A DNA stretch of 64,000 bases, from the NCBI RefSeq assembly GCF_003711515.1, contig NW_021167084.1, forward strand, positions 994,633 through 1,058,632. Reading direction: 5' to 3'. Below, one piece after another: positions 48,405-57,851 of the stretch. The notes under the pieces are model-generated. The model saw only the letters and a list, made by a program, of their open reading frames with translations, searched no databases and had not been told where the DNA came from. How positions within the stretch are numbered: position 1 is the first letter of the stretch; each line of letters starts with the position of its first letter. This DNA is from Sodiomyces alkalinus F11 (Eukaryota > Ascomycota > Sordariomycetes > Glomerellales > Plectosphaerellaceae). The position numbers and the translations under genes were made by a program.

Positions 48405-51066
48405 GGGACTTAATAGGGAGCCCTCACGTTTTAATATCGGGCCCTTACATATGATATTTTAGTGGGGCCATGACGCCGCCGCTAAGATGCATTTGTACCG
48501 CACCTATTTTGTATGTATATATTGTGTAGAAAATCGAAAGAGATATTGTAAATCGCTTAATCTTAATAGTTAATCCTAATACTTAAATATCTAGCTATCT
48601 AATAACGCCGCCTGTGCCGCCGCTATTACGTCTAGTTCCTTATCCTCTTCCCTTTACTGCTGTGTATCTTTATCTGTAGTCCTTACTAACGTATCTATTT
48701 TACCCTTAAACTGGGCAGAAATCACCTTTAATTCGTGCTCTTACGAGGCCGTAAGCTTATTAGTTATATCCTCCTTGATATCCTCTATAGTATTAAAGAC
48801 CCGGGCAGACTACCGAGGTGCCTATGTGCCGGTCTTATATTATAGGGCTGCAGGGGCCGTTGCGGGTGGCAGGGCATCGCGTAGCTCTTCTGCAGCTGCG
48901 ATTTTAAAGGTAGATAGGAGCCGTTTAGTACTGTTTTTCCCTTAGCCCTTCTTCTTTCCTATGCTGGACATCTTAAGAGCCCCTTTTAGGCGGCCTTTTC
49001 CTCGAATCACTATTAGTTTTTGGGGTATATCGGGTCGCGAAGAGGAACTAGTATAAGTAAAGACCTTATTACGATTCTATCACTAGTAGATATCGATTAA
49101 CGCAATATCGAGTGGCTCGGAGTCGTGTAAGTAGGCAAAAAGCACTTGCTGATAGGGCAGGTCTAAAGAGGTTATGATAGTATAAGGCTTATAGGGCCCG
49201 GGGGGTTATAGGGTCTCCCCTCTGCATAGCTTTTCCAGAGTAACTAGCTTGATTTTAATACGTTCGAAGGCTTGTGGGATAACGTGCTGATTAATAAGGC
49301 TAAAAAGAATCCTAGCTATAGGAAACTCTACCTTATTAATTTGGCTAGCTTTTACTAAAGCTAGATCCTCCCCTTGGTTCTTCTAGTATAGCTTTAGGCT
49401 GCGAAAAATAGTGGCTAAGCCGCTCGTAGAAGACTGTAAATACCTCTTAAGGCTAGTATACGAAGACTCTGTATCTAACGTTGTTTTATGGCTAAAATAA
49501 GGTACGCGATTCACGTACTAAGCTATAATCTTCTCCTTAAAGGGATTAATCCAGGTATTTAGGGCGTAATTAACTACATTTTCTAGGTGTTTATCTGTTT
49601 GCTAGAAAGATTATAATCGCTACGTGAAGACCTCCTCTATAAGGCTTATAATAAGGGTATTTTAATCCTTAAGAAACGTATAAAAAGAAGGGTGCTGTTA
49701 AACATTGCTATTATTTAGCCTAGTAGCCTTAGGAATAAAGGCCTTAGTCTTCGCCAGCACGTTTATATTAATATACTAAAGATATAGAATATTAGGGACC
49801 TGACTCTAATTTAGGTAGGATTTTAGTGCGTTTATTAGGGCGAGCTCCTAATCCGTGAAAATATAGCGTGGTAGAGGGGAATTAGTGGTAGTAATATACT
49901 TATGTAAAACCCGAATAGACTAGGCGTAATACTTTTCTTTTTTAGTATCGAGGAAAATAATAGTAATAGAGAAGGCTTTCCGAAGAGGCGATATTCCGTA
50001 AATATTAAGTAGGGGTATCTTAAACTTATTTGTTTTGTAGGTTACGTTAACTGTAAGGATATCGGGAGATTGCTAAAGGTGGATAATCGTGGATTTCGGG
50101 GTAATAAAGAGGGACTATATTCGGCTAAGGCTATCGCGACGGTCGCGGTAGAAGAAGCTATCCTTGATACTGAGTTGCTAAGAAATTACTATACGATTAT
50201 ATAGTAGTATCGGGAGGGAGGGAAGGTAACGTATATCGTAAAGCTACTAGATCGGGGTCCTTCCTGTAAGCTTATCACGGCGATACCGAGCGAGTAAGTT
50301 TAAGATATCGGTAGCTATAACGCTTAACGGCTGCTAGGCTAGATCTTTAGGATTGCGGAGTCTTATTATAATCTTACGGGGTTAAACGCCGCTATTCTAT
50401 AAGGAAATAACCTCGAGTTTATATAACTAGAGTCCTTACGCCCGAACCTGGGTAAAGGCGGTAGCTTTAATCCAGCCGTGGTTATAGGCTGGCTCGGTGG
50501 CGGTGTTATATTTAACGATAGCTTTAATAACCTAGCTGCTATCGCAATAACGGATATTAACCCTAAAAGGGTAGCCTATTATCTGGGTAGTAGTTTTCCG
50601 GCGCTTTGATTTATGTGTTAGGGTAACGCGAGGTGTAGGTGCCCTGTCTTTCCAGTAGCGGTAGGTGATACGTATCGGCGCCCTGTTATTCGGATAGTGG
50701 CTATGGATAGCGAGGCTATATTCGTTAGAGAAGGCGTGGGCGGTAAGAGCTTCGTATGCCTGCTCTTTAGAAGGAAAAGTCCTTTTAAGGAGCTTAGAGC
50801 CGTAGGGTCGGTGGTGGTCGGCTATTTTATATGTTTTTGTATAGGATATCGTGACTTATTAGTATAGTGTTTTGGCAGTTGGATTTAGAGTTACGGTGTG
50901 GGAGGTATTATTAAGCGATTTATAATATCTTTTGGGATTTTCTATATAATGTGTATATATAAAAGAGGTGCGGTATAAATATATCTTGGCGGCGGCGTTA
51001 TAGCCCCACTTAAATATCACGTGTGAGGGCCCGATATTGAAACGTGAGGGCTCCTTATTGAGTCCC
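48405..51066 (-). mobile_element. MULE DNA transposon with 78-base terminal inverted repeats
   Basis: Terminal inverted repeats at 48405-48482 and 50989-51066 begin GGGACTYAATARGGAGCCCT and differ mostly by C/T and G/A. Flanks TATATTTA (48397-48404) and TATGTTTA (51067-51074) are an 8-base target duplication with one RIP-type change. The element is 2662 bases, inserted in Copia RT/RNase H. Ordinary CpA content is partly preserved. Confidence 0.9.
48900..50860 (-). pseudogene. MULE transposase, inactivated
   Basis: Minus-strand reading: an N-terminal FAR1-like DNA-binding region (about 50800-50560, FPSKEQAYEALTAHAFSNEY then a YRYWKDRAPTPR block). The transposase core starts with VNVTYKTNKFKIPLLNIYG near 50050. 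A TYKTN block of MULE transposases is normally preceded by the first catalytic Asp; here that codon (50046-50048) is AAC, Asn. The second Asp is kept in FTD-stop-ELALINAL (Asp at 49851-49853). Stops are few and sit at expected Gln/Trp. The C-terminal third (to about 48960) is not assigned to a domain. Confidence 0.82.
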
Positions 51067-51074
51067 TATGTTTA

Positions 51075-51495
51075 GCACTACACTTAAGACCAGATATAAC
51101 CTACGCTATTAATAAATGCGCTCGATATATGAGTAATCCGTCTTCAGAGCACTCCATAGCGTTAAATCGAATCTAGGCTTAAATAAATACTTTTCCTAAT
51201 ATCGGGCTTTTATATAACTATTCAAATAAAAAAGACCTTATTATATACGGTTATTCTAATACTACTTTTTCAGATATAATCGAAGACAGGACTTCTACGT
51301 TATGCTACATCTACTATATAGATGTAAATAATTTAATAAGCTGGACTTTAACTAAGCAAAAAGTCGTTGCTTTATCGATAACAGAATCAGAATATATGGC
51401 TTTAACCGAAGCTTCTAAAGAGGGAATCTATATATATAATATATATATAGACATAGTAAATGGCCTTAGGTTATTTACTAATATAAACTTCGGTT

Positions 51496-51497
<2 letters not shown>
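51075..51497 (+). mobile_element. Copia RT end and RNase H, right part
   Basis: Continuation of 47790-48396 beyond the MULE: YAINKCARYMSNPSSEH near 51108, then the RNase H block TKQKVVALSITESEYMALTE at about 51349-51408. TESEYMA is the standard Copia RNase H signature. The reading ends in the TAA-triplet tract. CpA/TpG steps are partly preserved. Confidence 0.85.
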
Positions 51498-51593
<96 letters not shown>

Positions 51594-51603
51594 NNNNNNN
51601 NNN

Positions 51604-51698
<95 letters not shown>
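51498..51698. repeat. (TAA)n microsatellite with assembly gap
   Basis: Uninterrupted TAA/ATA triplets on both sides of a 10-N gap at 51594-51603. The gap length is a placeholder; true repeat length is unknown. Open frames of poly-Asn, poly-Ile or poly-Tyr across it are artefacts. Confidence 0.95.
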
Positions 51699-51739
51699 GG
51701 ACAACTTATAGTAACCGTAATAGCGATATAGGGAAAGAA

Positions 51740-52300
51740 AGAAAGGATATATAAAGAGAGTAGTAATAGATACTAACTATTTACTATCTACTATTATAGG
51801 CGGGGCTATTTTTTTTACTATCTACTATATATAAAAGGCACTTATTAAAAGGAATATAGGAGGAGCCTATCCTACCTATTCTTTTTTATTATACGGAAAA
51901 GAATAATAGGATTAGCCTTTAAAGAATATAAAGAGACTATATAAGGGGCTATATAATAAACGCCTTTTAGTAAACCCTTAATAGCTCTCTAGTCTCCTTA
52001 CTCCCCTTATAAGCGGACCGCCTAAGCTAACCTATACCCTTAGCCTACTATCCTTTCTATTAGGTACTAGCGGAAAGGTATAATCTAAATATATAAATAA
52101 GGCGAATCGGGGCTATATCGGCCCTTATAGGGCACTACTATACTAATATAGAGTATAAAGGGGTTTCCCGGGGTTTCCCCTTTATAGCTACCCTAGAAGG
52201 ACCGTATAACCTAGCTATATTCCTATAAATTTAGATAAGATAGCAGAGTAAGATAGATAATACTAATAATAATAAAGTATTATATTAGAAAGTTATATAG
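51740..52300 (+). repeat. Direct repeat 'L', copy 2 (possible LTR)
   Basis: Homologous to 43560-43985 from about 51840 to 52275, same orientation, again ending in a TAA-triplet run. It lies between the Copia RNase H and the 3' side of the desaturase gene, about 50 bases downstream of the stop codon, so transcription of the gene probably terminates close to or inside this repeat. Confidence 0.5.
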
Positions 52301-52346
52301 TAGGCGCCTTATATACTAGACTTAGCTTCTAGATACCTTTATAATA

Positions 52347-54099
52347 CTAAGCTCCTATAGCCACGACTCTCTGGCACTCGGCCAGAATTGCGGCCTGCCT
52401 TGAAACATCTGCAAGCCTACCAAGGACCTCCTTGTTGGAATCCACAAAGCCGTACAGTGCATAGGGTATGCCAACCTCATCACAGAAATCCTGCACGAGC
52501 TTTTGCGTTCGTCGAAGGTTGTGGCGAGGGATGCGAGGATATAGGTGGTGGATAGCTTGGAACTGTAGTCCACCGTGAAAGAAATCGAGCCACTTCGGGC
52601 AATCAACGTCCATAGTGGTTCGAAGCATCCTCTGGGGGAAAGATTCGTCCGGGCCCAGGTCAGCCGTACTCATAGCGAAATGCGAGAGCGTGATTTGTAT
52701 GTGCACAGGCGCTTGCAATATATGACTAACGAGGACGTATACGAGGCGATCCCACGCCGTTGGGATGCACCGGTAGACCAAACCGTAGCCAAACCAGGCC
52801 CAGAAGAAAACAAGACCAGCCATCTCTGCCCACCAATGCCACCATGCAGGGCCTCTTCTCGGGCCACGACGGAAAATAAGATGGTCCCAAGAGAGAATGT
52901 AGAGATTGAAGCGTCCGAAAAGCATGATCACATAAAACATGCGGGACTGTACCGAGAGAAGAACTTTCGCAAACCCGTCATACTTCATCAAGCGCTCATA
53001 ATATGTCGAGTAAAGATCGCCGAAGAAGCGATGGGAAATGGCCAGGAAGGGCATATGTTCGATGTCAGGGTCGTGTTCCGGGGAATTGGTGATGATGTGG
53101 TGTACGTTGTGGCTTCGTTTCCACCAACCTAGAGACAAGCCACCAATGAAATCTGCAACGAAAATGCCAATACAGGTATCGACGTGAAAGTTGTGCGTGA
53201 TGCCCATATGTCCGGCGTCATGAGCAGTGAAAACGAGCTGGTGCCAAAGAACGCCTAAACAGGCGGCACTCGGGACGTACCATCCCCATTTCAGAAAAAA
53301 GAGCACCCCGAACATGAGTAGACAATAACGACCGGCTTCTATGGCATAGGAAGAGTAGTCGCAATCGTAAAGCCCCTCTGCCTTGATATTTTCGTGCAAT
53401 TGACGGTATTTTCGGACGATACTGGCCTGCGTGTCTCCGTCAAGGGACGGATACTTGTCCAGATCTAGATGTATGGCTTTCCTCGTCTCGGCGTCGAGGA
53501 ACCCCATGGGCGTCACATTATGAAGTTCATCTTCTTCGGTAGACGCTGAAGTTGTCGAGGTCGGAGGGGATCCCGCTATCGTTCGTGCGCCCCGACGACG
53601 GCGGATGGATGATTCGTCGACATCGAAAACGGGCGACGTTTCGCGCGAACTGGCCACGCTAGAGCACATTGATTCAGCGTCTGACTTGGCGGAGTCTGGT
53701 CGGTTGTGCTGGCTAGGCTCTGTATCGTCGCCTTCATCTGGTAATCGAAACTGGCCTCCCTGAATCGGTGGCACGAAATTCTTCCAGCGGCCCTCGATTC
53801 TGCCAATGCGATAACGCATCATCTGATCCCTTGCCTCGGGAGAATGCAGACTGGATGGGACATATTAGAATACTCTCGAGTTTCTAGGCGAGTTAACGAT
53901 GGTTAACATACACGGTAACTTCATCGGTTGCATCACGGCCAACCATATGCATTATGGCTTTGTCGCCGCCGGGGTGATGCTTAATCCACCCATCCATTTT
54001 GAGGACATATACATCCACAATGGTAACAAGACGACCCTCAGCAATCATGCCCTCGATCTGGCGACGGGTAAGGAGAGGACATGGCCTCATCATCGGCAT
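52347..54099 (-). CDS. Delta-8 sphingolipid desaturase with N-terminal cytochrome b5 domain
   Basis: Membrane-bound ER desaturase that introduces a second double bond at C8 of the long-chain base of fungal glucosylceramides, using electrons from its fused cytochrome b5. Two exons: 54099-53912 and 53850-52347, giving 563 residues, a usual length for the family. The b5 heme motif HPGG is at residues 42-45. A Ser/Pro-rich, probably disordered insert lies at about 100-170. Histidine boxes are HDAGH (273-277), HNVHH (310-314) and QAIHH (494-498); the Gln in the third box is typical of b5-fused front-end/sphingolipid desaturases. Hydrophobic segments lie near 238-268, 290-305, 362-382 and 403-430. 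The ATG at 54099 is chosen because the b5 fold begins about ten residues later. No RIP signature, unlike everything around it. The last codons and TAG lie at the RIP boundary. Family assignment is firm; delta-8 regiospecificity is inferred from motif layout. Confidence 0.93.
53851..53911 (-). other. Intron of the desaturase gene (61 bases)
   Basis: Minus-strand 5' site GTATGT, 3' site CCAG, and a TTCTAAT branch-like sequence about 15 bases before the acceptor. Splicing in phase 2 joins DATDEVTV to LHSPEARDQMMRYRIG, restoring the block that links cytochrome b5 to the desaturase domain. Without splicing the first exon meets a TAA 13 bases past the donor. Size and sites are typical for filamentous ascomycetes. 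Confidence 0.9.
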
Positions 54100-54337
54100 T
54101 GTGATGGCGGATGTGGTGTCGGGGGCAGGAAGAGTTGCGTGACCGTTATGACGAGCTATCCAGGGCGGTAAATGCTAACGAAGCAAGCTCGAGTATCGAC
54201 AAGGAGTGATATTCACGAAACGCCGAAATAATAGGGGATACCCGTGCCACGCCGCACTTATTTGGGTGGGGTTAGTCCGACTAGGGCACTTGGTTATTCC
54301 GACTAGGGCACTACTGACAGCACCTAATACCAGCCGC
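54100..54337 (-). promoter_or_regulatory. Upstream region of the desaturase gene
   Basis: 238 bases between the ATG and the Copia-type insertion, with normal CpA/TpG content. TCCGACTAGGGCACT occurs twice in direct orientation (54276-54290 and 54298-54312). A palindromic GTGCCACGCCGCAC lies at 54245-54258. A CCCCTATTATT stretch (minus strand, near 54230) could serve as a TATA-like element. No functional assignment for these; the remaining native promoter is short. Confidence 0.5.
54276..54312. repeat. Two direct copies of TCCGACTAGGGCACT
   Basis: Perfect 15-base repeat, start to start 22 bases, about 180-215 bases upstream of the ATG. Could be a paired regulatory site or a footprint of a small duplication. 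Confidence 0.7.
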
Positions 54338-56160
54338 TGTCGAACAGACAACAGTCTTTTTCGGTTATGTAATGGGCCGGATTGCTAAGAGTATAATCCG
54401 GGTGGACGCTTGCAGAATCTGCACTATATAAAATACAGTGGCAGCGTTTCCCTGACGGTCTGTGATAGTTATAATTGTATATAATTACCTTAATTAATTT
54501 TAACCTATTTTATAACGATTTTGACTACGCTATATTTAATAGTTAAGAGTCTTACTTACTAAGTGAAGATATACTAATTTACCTACCATTTTACATTTAC
54601 TACTATGAATTTAAGAAGCTATCTAGCCGCGCCGATATAGCGTGTTAATCTATAAATAACTATTAAGACATCGTATCTTAGCCTTATTACGTATAAAACC
54701 TATAAGGATTAAGAGCTTTAGCGACGCCTATATAGATCGGTTACTACCTATAATAACGTATAGCGATTTCTCCGCTAAGTCGATCCGACTTAATCCCCCG
54801 AGGAGCCTATAATACCGAATTACGACTCTTTCCCCTTTATAACGCTTAGGCGTACCCCTACGTAATATCTTGACTTTATGGACGCTAGCTAGAAGGCGTA
54901 CGATATCGAAATCGCGCGCTAGAAGATCCTATAAGCGTAATACGATAGCTACCTAAAAGGGATTAACGCTATACTAACCTAATAGGTTAATACTATCGAC
55001 TAAAGCCGTAGATAACTACTATAAGAAGGTATACCTTATAAGGTGTACGAAGCCATTAAACGCGATACGGATTAGTACCTGGCTACCCGCTAAACCGATA
55101 CCTATAAAGAGTATATCGAGTATACTCGGTACCCTACGAATAGCCTTAAGAAGCACGGGGAGTAGTTAGATAAGTGGTAGCTACTACTATAAAGCTATAA
55201 AGATGCCGGTTTAAAGCCCGCTACGTATATATAGATTATAGATTTCTCTACGCTTATAAAGACTATACCTAAGGATATAGACGGGTGGGTTATAAGCTAG
55301 AAAACAGCGATAATACACTATAAATATATAGGCGTTTTAGAGCTATTAAGCGCGGACTATTAGGCGGAAGACGCGTTAAAAGCTATCAGACCTATTGCCT
55401 AGGAATAGAGTAATAATTACCTAGTAAATAACTATAATAAGACTACGGAAAATAAGCTAATAATTAATAACTTCGTAAAGGCTTTAAGGGCGGTTCTTAG
55501 TAATATAAAGAGCTTATAATCCTCCGCTATAAAGCCTAGAGTCGGGAGAGGCATCTTTAATACCCTAGGGAACCTCCCTAATACTAAGGATATTATTACT
55601 GTTAATAATAAAGATAATAAAAAGTATCCTCGTAGCGATATATCCGTAAAGGCTATCCCTCCCGTAATAAGGAGGCCCTATAAGATATACGAGAATACAT
55701 ATACTACCGTCGCCTATTAGTACGTAAGGCCGGATATACACCCTTATACCTAGCGTGGCCGCGAGGATATTACGAAGGTTATAGAAAAGAATATATATAA
55801 CTATAGTTTTAAAAGCCGCGTAGATACTGCGATACAGAAAAGGCGGGAAGCCTTAGGGGCTACCACTACTAGTAAGATAGAGGAGGTCTAGGAAGATTAA
55901 CTCTATAATACTACGCCTATTATAACCATAGCTTTAAACGACCTATCCGTTACCGTAATAGGGTAATTAGGCGTCCACCCCTCCTAAGAATGGGGAGTAG
56001 CGCGCCCTTATATAATAGCACTATTAAGATTATAATAGGGAGCGTCCCTCTTTATTAACTAAACTAAAGTATTATTATAGTACGCGATCCTAGACTTAGG
56101 ATCGTTAATCTATGTCTTTAATAATTAAGGATATTTTATAGCCGTTAGACCACCCACCAA
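54338..56160 (+). mobile_element. Copia-type fragment: LTR start, gag and protease
   Basis: Starts TGTCGAACAGAC at 54338, shared with the minus-strand start at 34789. The first ~140 bases contain a TATATAAAA box (near 54425) and no RIP, consistent with an LTR or leader. After about 54480 the sequence is heavily RIP-mutated. Gag is shared with 33860-34560 (N-terminal) and 46330-46700 (central). The protease relic reads LDLG at 56090-56101 in the frame DLGSLIYVFNN; D-S-G to D-L-G fits TCA to TTA. No integrase or RT follows, so it is truncated near 56160. Confidence 0.72.
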
Positions 56161-57850
56161 TACTTTATCTTTATCCCTTTAAGTAAGCACCTATAAGGCA
56201 CCTATCCTTAGGTACGGAGATATTAAGCTACGTATATAATCCCTATCCGCTATAAAAAGGCTACTACGCCTACTTATTAAGGGTTAACCCCGATATAAGG
56301 ATCCGGCTATACTCCGGATCTTCCTGACTATGCGCTTAGTCAACGCACCCATATCGCCAAGTTATCGCTATCTTATAGCTAGCCTAGCACTATAGACTTT
56401 TCTCCTTTTTCCTTCTTCCCTCCTTAGTTCTAGATAATCTATTATTACGACCTTACTTAGTGCCACGACCCATAACTAGTCGTTTATATATCTAGAACTT
56501 AGCGATACCTATACGCTATGCTAGCAATAGATTAGGATCCTAACGCTACCGCCTAGCGACCTATTAGAATTAAATAGGTCACGGAGTAAATAAACTAATA
56601 ATTCGAAGAAAATAACTAAGCCCTAAACATAAGGCTAAGTCCATTTTATAAATAATATACCGATATTAATATAAGGTTTACTCTAATATAAGAATATTAC
56701 TCGGAAATACGCTAGTTTATAGACCGATAATACGCGAGAGAAGAAGCTAATAAGCGATAACGCCTATTAGTCGAATAGCTTATAGTCTAGCTCCTAGGAT
56801 CGCTTACTCTGTAAAACCTAATACCGCATAACTTAAGTATTCCGGCTTCTTTATAGACCCCGATAATCCTTATACTAGTAGAATCTATACTATTACCGGT
56901 TTTATCGCTAGCGCTATGGCTAATAATAATAATAACCGCCCCGACCTTAATAGCGGCACCCCGTAGGATTATCGATAGCCCGGCGAAGTTTTTAGGGAAG
57001 CGAGTATACTATAGTATATAAGTCTACGCGATACGGTAAAACCTTATAATCGATAGCGACTTATTATAGAATAATATATAAGCTTCGTATATAATCTATA
57101 ATTACTTAGGGCCCGAAGTATAATAAGTTATATCGGCCTTCTATAAATATAACGGACCGGGTAAGCTTATAAACCCTAACGACTTTATAACGTATCTTAA
57201 TTATACCTACCTTAACCCTATAGAATAATCGCGAGCTACCTAAGCCTTATATATAATTCGTTAAAGTCCGATAAATTATTTACCGCTTTCCTACCCTATT
57301 TAAAAAGATAGATCGCTTTTATAGGCGGTACTAAATAGAAAGCTACTATATAGATTTTATTTCTTAAAAGAGTGATTACCTCGCGATTTAGGGATCAGGT
57401 TATCTCCACCTATATCCTTACTAACCACTTTACTATATAGGTTAACGGCGTATAAAAGATTACCGGGAACCTTAAAGGTTATTAGTTCGAACGGAACTAT
57501 AATAAATAAGCTTAAAACTACGTAACTATAAAAAAGAATACTAATAGAGATATAAAGATAGGCGGAGTAAACCGTGTTAGTAATAGGAAAGCGAAGTAAA
57601 AGACTTAGATATACTATAACTATAATAAGAAAGGGTATATCGCGCGGAACTATAAAAAGCTAAAAGAAAACTAAGATACGGTCTAGAAGGTTAAAGAGAC
57701 TCGCGCGAAGGATCACGATAAAAGCGGGGATAAGTCGACTAATAAGGATAACTCGGAAAAAGAATAGCTTTAACACGAAAACGGGTATTAAAGCCGATAG
57801 CCACGATATAGTAAGAGTAAAAAGCGTTTAAAGTATATACTAATAATAAC
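56161..57850 (+). pseudogene. Gag-like relic with CCHC zinc knuckle
   Basis: The N-terminal part (56161-56900) has weak coding character. About 56900-57100 holds an Asn-rich and Pro-rich stretch. A plus-strand gag-like reading continues to a zinc-knuckle relic at about 57607-57654 whose residues read YYNYNKKGYIARNYKK; every Tyr at a metal position fits a former Cys or His. Typical of Gypsy or Copia gag C-termini. It is separate from the fragment before it, because protease already occurred upstream at 56090. Ends where Tad-A begins at 57852. Confidence 0.5.
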
Positions 57851-57851
57851 C

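Noticed and set aside
51396..51731. Poly-Asn / poly-Ile / poly-Tyr frames
   Set aside because: Produced by the TAA triplet tract and the N gap; the real coding content before it is Copia RNase H.
52575..53132. 185-codon plus-strand frame opposite the desaturase
   Set aside because: Complementary shadow of a conserved enzyme; it has no domain of its own. Other short frames at 52355-52867 and 53576-53806 are likewise shadows.
53899..54388. Plus-strand frames over the desaturase first exon and promoter
   Set aside because: The first is the complement of the cytochrome b5 exon; the second runs across the promoter into the LTR-like insertion.
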